Positions 14,862 to 18,875 of a DNA stretch of 18,875 bases are shown here, piece by piece. This DNA is from JBHEKP01 sp041859375. Lineage in GTDB: Bacteria > Hydrogenedentota > Hydrogenedentia > Hydrogenedentales > CAITNO01. Each line of letters begins with the position of its first letter. Within the stretch, counting starts at the first letter, position 1. The stretch spans positions 1-18,875 of the forward strand of contig JBHEKP010000352.1 of assembly GCA_041859375.1 (NCBI GenBank), written 5' to 3'. The position numbers and the translations under genes were made by a program. The notes beneath the pieces are model-generated. The model was not told the DNA's origin. It made no database searches and worked only from the letters and a program-made list of their open reading frames with translations.

Positions 14862-16144
14862 GTGCTGCACTCCTTTAGCGCGGCGGCAAAAGCGTCCATT
14901 TCCCCACGGGTCCGCTTTTCCGTCACGGCGATCAGCATGTCCCCCGCCTCACCCGCGTTCACGGCGGAAAGGGGCAGGCCCGCCAGGAAGCCCCGCTCCG
15001 CCATGCGCGCCGCCGCCATCCCGGCGTCCGCGGAAAGGCGCACGACAAATTCATGGAAGGTGGGGCCGTCATTGAGAATCGGGGCGAAGAGGGAGATTCG
15101 TGACTTCAGGTATTCCGCCTTGGCATGGCAGGCCCCGGCGGTTTCACGCAGCCCCTGCGGGCCCATGAGCGAAAGATAAATGAGGGCGCGCAGGGCGCAA
15201 AGCGCCTGGTTGGAGCAGATGTTGGAGTTTGCCTTGTCGCGGCGGATGTGCTGTTCCCGCGCCTGGAGCGTGAGCACAAAGCCGCGCCGGCCGTCATGGT
15301 CCACCGTCTCACCCGCAATGCGGCCCGGCATCTTCCGGATGTGCTCCTTTTTTGCCGCGAGAATGCCCAGATACGGCCCGCCAAACCCGAGCGGAAGCCC
15401 AAGGCTCTGGCCTTCGGCCACGGCGATGTCCGCGCCCGTTTCTCCGGGTGTTTTCAGCAACGCCGCCGCCACGGGATTGAAAACGGACACAAACAGCGCG
15501 CCAGCCGCGTGGCAGCGCGCGCCCAATTCCGTCCAGTCGGTGATGTCGCCCCGGAACGAGGGGTTCTGCGCCATCACACAGGCGGCGTCCGAAGGATCGT
15601 TCCCAATCTCTATTTCCATGGGCAGGTTGGCCGCATGGGTGCGCAGCACCGAGACCCAGACGGGGTTCACCGACGGGTCCACCAGCACTTTGGAACGGCG
15701 TGTGACCCGGCAGGCCATGGATGCCGCCTCGAAAAGCGCCGTGCTGCCGTCGTACAGGGAGGCGTTGGCGCATTCCATGCCGGAAAGGCGGCACACGGCG
15801 GACTGGTATTCATAGATGGACTGGAGCGTGCCCTGGGCGCATTCCGGCTGGTAGGGCGTGTATGCGGTGTAAAACTCGCTCCGGCCGGAAAGCGCGTCCA
15901 CCGCCGAGGGAATGAAATGGTCGTAATAGCCGCCGCCCAGAAAACACGTCAGCTCCGGCCGGTTCAGCCCGGCCATTTTTTCCATGTGTGAACGCAGCGT
16001 CATCTCGTCCATGCCGGGGGGAATGTCCCAGCCGCGCATGCGCAACGCCTCCGGAATGGACGCGAACAACGCGTCCACGGATGGCGCTTCAATGGCGGCG
16101 AGCATTTCCCGCCTGTCCGGCTCGGTCACTGGAATCCAGCTCAT
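14852..16144 (-). CDS. gcvPA: Glycine dehydrogenase (decarboxylating) subunit 1
   Basis: 430 residues from ATG 16144, preceded by GGAG 7 nt upstream; the frame runs back into the gcvH stop, but that stretch lacks a good start. This is the non-PLP-lysine half of the split P protein. It carries the canonical N-terminal features YIPVT-like SWIPVTEPDRREML and FLGGGYYDHFIPSAVD, then the substrate-channel segment YTAYTPYQPECAQGTLQSIYEYQ. ANASLYDGSTALFEAASMA, VAEGQSLGLPLGFGGPYLG and ICSNQALCAL complete the family signature. With GcvPB it releases CO2 from glycine. A 62-bp spacer separates it from gcvH, the largest within the operon. Confidence 0.97.
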   Translation of the reverse strand: MSWIPVTEPDRREMLAAIEAPSVDALFASIPEALRMRGWDIPPGMDEMTLRSHMEKMAGLNRPELTCFLGGGYYDHFIPSAVDALSGRSEFYTAYTPYQPECAQGTLQSIYEYQSAVCRLSGMECANASLYDGSTALFEAASMACRVTRRSKVLVDPSVNPVWVSVLRTHAANLPMEIEIGNDPSDAACVMAQNPSFRGDITDWTELGARCHAAGALFVSVFNPVAAALLKTPGETGADIAVAEGQSLGLPLGFGGPYLGILAAKKEHIRKMPGRIAGETVDHDGRRGFVLTLQAREQHIRRDKANSNICSNQALCALRALIYLSLMGPQGLRETAGACHAKAEYLKSRISLFAPILNDGPTFHEFVVRLSADAGMAAARMAERGFLAGLPLSAVNAGEAGDMLIAVTEKRTRGEMDAFAAALKECSTCS

Positions 16145-16206
16145 GGCAACTCTCCCGGCGCGGCGGCGGAATGCGCGGGCATCCGCGGGGCGCCAACCGG
16201 ATTTTT

Positions 16207-16590
16207 TCAATCACATCCCTGGCAGTAGGCCCGGTAGGCGGTGTACGTCATCAAATCCTCGTACTCCGCCCGGTCCGCGCCCTCCAGCTTGAAAAACCAG
16301 GCGCGCCCGTAGGGATCGCGGTTCACCAGCTCCGGTTCTGACTCAAGCACATCGCTGATTTCCGCCACCACGCCGCCAAGCGGGGCGTAAATGTCGCTGG
16401 CCGCCTTCACGGACTCGACCACGGCGGCCTCGTCGCCCCGTTTCAGGCGCGCGCCCAGTTTGGGGAGCTCCACATAGGTGACATCGCCCAGCTGTTCCTG
16501 TGCGTAGTCGGTGATGCCCACCACAAAGAGTCCGTTCTGCTCGCCAACCCATTCGTGATCCATTGTGTATCGCAGGCTTTCAGGATTCAT
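16207..16590 (-). CDS. gcvH: Glycine cleavage system H protein
   Basis: 127 residues, the usual length. The lipoyl-accepting lysine is Lys62 in VVESVKAASDIYAP. Upstream, YTMDHEWV and GITDYAQEQLGDVTYVELP are characteristic, and the C-terminal helix follows GRAWFFKLE. It shuttles the aminomethyl group from the P protein to GcvT and then hydrogen to the L protein. GAGGAAGGA precedes the ATG. The final residues (TYTAYRAYCQGCD) end in a Cys-Gln-Gly-Cys pair that is not part of the core fold; its meaning is unclear. It lies 36 bp after gcvT. Confidence 0.97.
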   Translation of the reverse strand: MNPESLRYTMDHEWVGEQNGLFVVGITDYAQEQLGDVTYVELPKLGARLKRGDEAAVVESVKAASDIYAPLGGVVAEISDVLESEPELVNRDPYGRAWFFKLEGADRAEYEDLMTYTAYRAYCQGCD

Positions 16591-16626
16591 GCTTATCCTT
16601 CCTCTCGGCGCAAGCCGGTTGCTTTT

Positions 16627-17700
16627 TCAAAAACGGACACGGCAGGTTCCCCCCTTGTGAATGGGGGCCTCCGCCGTGGTGATTTCAAGGTTTCTCGGTC
16701 CCGCCGTCAGCGGCGTGCCCGGCGCGGCGTGTTCCGGGCGCAGATATGCCAGCCCGATTCCGCAGCCAACACTGGGGCCGAAGGTGCCGCTGGTGACCAC
16801 CCCCACGGGGGCTCCGCCGCTGAACACCTCAAACCCGTGGCGCGGCGCGCGCCGATCCGCCGAACGCACCGGCGTGAGCAGATCATACCCCCCGCGCCCG
16901 CGCATGGCAAGAATGCGCTCTTTTCCGGGAAATTCCGTGTTCCAGGCGATGAAACGGTCCATACCCGCCTCCAGGGGGGTGCGGGTCTCGTCCACATCCT
17001 CGCCGTTCAGCGGATAGCACATTTCCGTGCGCAGCGTGTCCCGTGCGCCCAGTCCGCAGGGAACGGCCACCCCGTCCTCCAGCAGCGCCTCCCAAACCGC
17101 GTCCGCGGCATCGGCGGGCAGGTACAGTTCATATCCGAGTTCACCGGTGTAACCCGCGCGGGAAATGATAAGCTCAATGCCGCGCCAGCCGCAGCGCACC
17201 CCCGTCCAAAAGCCCAGCGGGGCGGCCGCCTCCAGTCCAAGCCCCAACAGGATATGGCGGGACAGGGGCCCCTGGATGTCTATTTTGGCGGTGGCGTCGG
17301 AAACGTCCTCAACAGCGGGAAGACGTTCGGCAAGCAGGGCACCCACCTTCTCCAACGGACCGGCGTTGGTGACCAGGTAGATTTCCTCCGGCCCAAGCCG
17401 CAGCGCCACACAGTCGTCAATAATGCCGCCGTTTTCATTGAGAATGGCCGAATAACGGCATTTGCCCGGCGCGAGACCGCACATGTCGCCTATGACCAGT
17501 GTGTCCAGGGCGCGAATGGCCTCCGCGCCGCGGATGAAGAACTCCCCCATGTGGGAGCAGTCAAAGAGCCCCGCCTTCTCACGGGTGGCAAGATGCTCCT
17601 CAACAATGCCCCTGAACTGCACAGGCAGGGACCACCCGTGGAAATCCACCATTTTGGCATCATGCCGGACGCATGCATCAAACAATGGAGTCTGCCGCAT
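16627..17700 (-). CDS. gcvT: Aminomethyltransferase (glycine cleavage T protein)
   Basis: 357 residues. It transfers the methylene carbon from aminomethyl-lipoyl GcvH to tetrahydrofolate, making 5,10-methylene-THF and ammonia. Visible marks: MVDFHGWSLPVQF at the N-terminus, AGLFDCSHMGEF, the DD pair at 95-96 in NENGGIIDDCVALRL (one is the catalytic Asp), SRAGYTGELGYELY, GLGARDTLRTEM, PLEAGMDRFIAW, and the C-terminal barrel GGAPVGVVTSGTFGPSVGCGIGLAYL. The ATG at 17700 has GGAAGG 6 nt upstream. That ribosome site can pair with the upstream riboswitch, so translation is probably controlled. First gene of the gcv operon. Confidence 0.97.
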   Translation of the reverse strand: MRQTPLFDACVRHDAKMVDFHGWSLPVQFRGIVEEHLATREKAGLFDCSHMGEFFIRGAEAIRALDTLVIGDMCGLAPGKCRYSAILNENGGIIDDCVALRLGPEEIYLVTNAGPLEKVGALLAERLPAVEDVSDATAKIDIQGPLSRHILLGLGLEAAAPLGFWTGVRCGWRGIELIISRAGYTGELGYELYLPADAADAVWEALLEDGVAVPCGLGARDTLRTEMCYPLNGEDVDETRTPLEAGMDRFIAWNTEFPGKERILAMRGRGGYDLLTPVRSADRRAPRHGFEVFSGGAPVGVVTSGTFGPSVGCGIGLAYLRPEHAAPGTPLTAGPRNLEITTAEAPIHKGGTCRVRF

Positions 17701-17701
17701 A

Positions 17702-17769
17702 AGCCGCCTTCCGTGTCACGCGTGTTCACACAGGACTGGATCCTGCCCCTTCAACGCGCCCAGGCGACC
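17702..17769 (-). promoter_or_regulatory. Riboswitch expression platform sequestering the gcvT ribosome site
   Basis: RNA bases at 17762-17769 (GGUCGCCU) can form eight continuous pairs, two or three of them G-U, with 17702-17709 (AGGCGGCU). The second arm covers the 3' end of the gcvT Shine-Dalgarno sequence and reaches to 1 nt before AUG. The first arm includes the CGCC that the ligand-bound aptamer needs for its pseudoknot, so the two structures exclude each other. No terminator with a U-tract is present in between, which favours translational control. Confidence 0.6.
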
Positions 17770-17839
17770 GGCTAGATAAGGTTCGCTGCTCCACCGTGGT
17801 CAATGCCACGCTTACGCTCGCCAGTCACAACGAACCTTT
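17757..17839 (-). promoter_or_regulatory. ZTP (pfl-type) riboswitch aptamer
   Basis: The minus-strand leader of gcvT contains P1 AAGGUUCG (17831-17838) perfectly complementary to CGAACCUU (17778-17785). Inside are the pfl core GUGACUGGCG, a variable P2 arm, and UGACCACGGUGGAGCAGCG, matching the ACCAcGG..GGAGCG block. After an 8-10 nt linker comes the 3' domain with CGCCUGGGC (17758-17766). The GGCG at 17819-17822 and CGCC at 17763-17766 can form the characteristic pseudoknot. ZTP riboswitches bind the purine-pathway intermediates ZMP and ZTP and raise expression of one-carbon folate or purine genes. The match was made from memory of the consensus, not a covariance search. Confidence 0.85.
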
Positions 17840-17850
17840 GGGGTGACATA

Positions 17851-17879
17851 ATCATGCCATATTTGCGCGGCCTGTTCAA
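17851..17879 (-). promoter_or_regulatory. Promoter of the riboswitch-gcv operon
   Basis: TTGAAC (17874-17879) and CATGAT (17851-17856) are separated by 17 bases on the minus strand, each matching four of six sigma70 positions. The predicted start near 17844 lies about 6 nt before the riboswitch P1 stem, where a promoter should be, which supports the call more than the box quality alone. Confidence 0.55.
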
Positions 17880-17933
17880 CTGCGTATAATGCTAATTTTT
17901 GTGTGAGTGGGGATGCCGGGGCGCATACGGAGC

Positions 17934-18836
17934 CTATTTACCCAGCAATCCACGGGTTTTCATCCAGTCAATGGCGTGACCGGGCCAGGTGGAAAGCACC
18001 GGATCCCCCTTGCCCATCCCATATCCATGCTCGCCCTTTTCATAAAGATGCATTTCAGCGGGCACACCCGCCCGGCGCAGGGCGAGATAAAACTGGATGC
18101 TGTTTTCCGCGGGCACCGCCGAGTCGGCATAACTGTGCACCAAAAAAGACGGCGGTGTCTGCGGGGTGACCTGCTCGTCATTAGCCAGCAAATCCACCAG
18201 CGCGGGGTCCGGATTCTCACCCAGAAGGTTCTTGCCCGAACCTGCATGGCCCACCGGGGATTTAAAGGTGATGACCGGATAAATCAGGAACAGGAAGTCC
18301 GGCCGGCATCCGACACGGTCCACCGGCTCCTTCGCGTCAGGCGTGCCGTTGTCAAAATGGGTGCCCGCCGTGGACACCAGATGGCCGCCCGCGGAAAAAC
18401 CCAGCATGCCGATTCGATCCGGCCTGATGCCCCACTCCGCGGCGCGGGAACGCACAATGCGCACCGCCCGTTGTGCATCGTTGAGGGGCGCGGGATGACG
18501 CCAGGGGGCCACACGGTACCGCAGCACAAAGGCGGAAACCCCATTGCGGTTGAACATTTGGGCCACCTCGTAGCCCTCATAGTCAATGGCCAGTCCGCCG
18601 TACCCCCCGCCCGGACAGACTATCACCGCCGCGCCGGTGGCCGTGTCCGCCGGGGCTGGAAAGACCGCCAGTGTGGGCTCGTACAAATCCTCCGCGGCGG
18701 GCTTGTCCTTTGTGCCCCCCGGCCAGAGCTGCAGCACTTCCGTGCCCTCAGGCGGCGCAACAAACGGACGGGCCGCATCCGCCCCAATACACGCACAGGC
18801 AACCAGCAGGGCCATAATCAGCACTCGCTCCTTCAT
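17934..18836 (-). CDS. Secreted alpha/beta hydrolase, acetylxylan-esterase/lipase-like
   Basis: 300 residues. The ATG at 18836 has AAGGAG 7 nt upstream. Residues 1-21 (MKERVLIMALLVACACIGADA) form a classical signal peptide. The esterase fold is shown by the oxyanion loop VIVCPGGGYGGLA (71-83), nucleophile Ser148 in GFSAGGHL, Asp238 in HSYADSAVP and His270 in KGEHGYGMG. This arrangement resembles the BD-FAE/acetylxylan esterase-like hydrolases that remove acyl groups from plant polysaccharides; the exact ester is unknown. It could help the secreted glycoside hydrolase of the same window, though the two genes are 15 kb apart. No obvious terminator follows the TAG stop before the gcv promoter. 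Confidence 0.92.
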   Translation of the reverse strand: MKERVLIMALLVACACIGADAARPFVAPPEGTEVLQLWPGGTKDKPAAEDLYEPTLAVFPAPADTATGAAVIVCPGGGYGGLAIDYEGYEVAQMFNRNGVSAFVLRYRVAPWRHPAPLNDAQRAVRIVRSRAAEWGIRPDRIGMLGFSAGGHLVSTAGTHFDNGTPDAKEPVDRVGCRPDFLFLIYPVITFKSPVGHAGSGKNLLGENPDPALVDLLANDEQVTPQTPPSFLVHSYADSAVPAENSIQFYLALRRAGVPAEMHLYEKGEHGYGMGKGDPVLSTWPGHAIDWMKTRGLLGK

Positions 18837-18848
18837 GATATGTCTCCT

Positions 18849-18860
18849 TGAAAATTTTCA
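18849..18860. other. 12-bp AT-rich palindrome at the hydrolase ribosome site
   Basis: TGAAAATTTTCA is a perfect palindrome abutting the Shine-Dalgarno sequence of the secreted hydrolase. It may be an operator, but such AT palindromes arise easily; the promoter itself would lie beyond the window end. Confidence 0.3.
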
Positions 18861-18875
18861 TCAGAATACCAAAAC

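Noticed and set aside
13500..15179. 559-codon plus-strand open frame
   Set aside because: It is the complement of gcvPB and gcvPA, which are unmistakable.
17885..17890. Perfect TATAAT on the plus strand
   Set aside because: Its -35 partner is poor and no plus-strand gene follows; the region reads better as the minus-strand gcv leader.
17701..17900. Glycine riboswitch before gcvT
   Set aside because: This was expected from the gene, but neither of the two glycine aptamer cores is present; the conserved blocks fit the ZTP class instead.
1..18875. CRISPR arrays, insertion sequences, prophage or tRNA genes
   Set aside because: I saw no regularly spaced repeats, terminal inverted repeats, transposase or integrase motifs, or tRNA-like cloverleaf sequences.

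Overview
The window is GC-rich bacterial chromosome, densely packed and almost entirely coding on the minus strand. Only the first 1.4 kb is on the plus strand. The gene set is housekeeping and metabolic: split glycine decarboxylase (GcvPA/GcvPB), MEP-pathway IspD/IspF, a YacL-like PIN-TRAM protein, a low-molecular-weight purine nucleoside phosphorylase, MgtE, and secreted carbohydrate-active enzymes. This suits a free-living, polysaccharide-degrading, uncultured-type bacterium of the PVC or Hydrogenedentota kind. That placement is an inference from gene content and style, not a measurement. I see no phage, transposon, CRISPR array, tRNA or rRNA.

Layout, left to right. 3-1402 (+): the 3' part of a GT4 glycosyltransferase overlapping a small unknown gene by 4 bp. 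1405-3159 (-): a secreted clan GH-A glycoside hydrolase, ending only 2 bp from the convergent plus-strand gene. 3273-4643 (-): MgtE magnesium transporter with a good sigma70-type promoter. 4819-7839 (-): a tight cluster PIN-TRAM > ispD > ispF > SAM methyltransferase, joined by stop/start overlaps. 8019-12468 (-): HlyD-like lipoprotein > ABC ATPase > ABC-2 permease > DUF167 > purine nucleoside phosphorylase. 12664-17700 (-): gcvT > gcvH > gcvPA > gcvPB > lipoate ligase-like gene, a nearly complete glycine cleavage operon lacking only the L protein. 17934-18836 (-): a secreted alpha/beta hydrolase.

The most interesting element is the leader of the gcv operon (about 17757-17839, minus strand). 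It reads as a ZTP (pfl-type) riboswitch: a perfect 8-bp P1 stem, the GUGACUGGCG core, the ACCACGG...GGAGC block and the 3' CGCCUGGGC block. A promoter (TTGAAC-17-CATGAT) would start transcription just before the aptamer. The 3' conserved block can alternatively form 8 continuous pairs with the gcvT Shine-Dalgarno region, which suggests translational control. ZTP builds up when 10-formyl-tetrahydrofolate is short, and the glycine cleavage system supplies 5,10-methylene-tetrahydrofolate. The circuit therefore makes sense: low one-carbon folate, ZTP rises, the ribosome site is freed, and glycine cleavage is induced. The lipoate ligase-like gene at the operon's end would supply the cofactor of GcvH.

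All gaps between genes are under about 235 bases. Those with recognisable content are listed as promoters, hairpins or palindromes. The others hold nothing I can identify.
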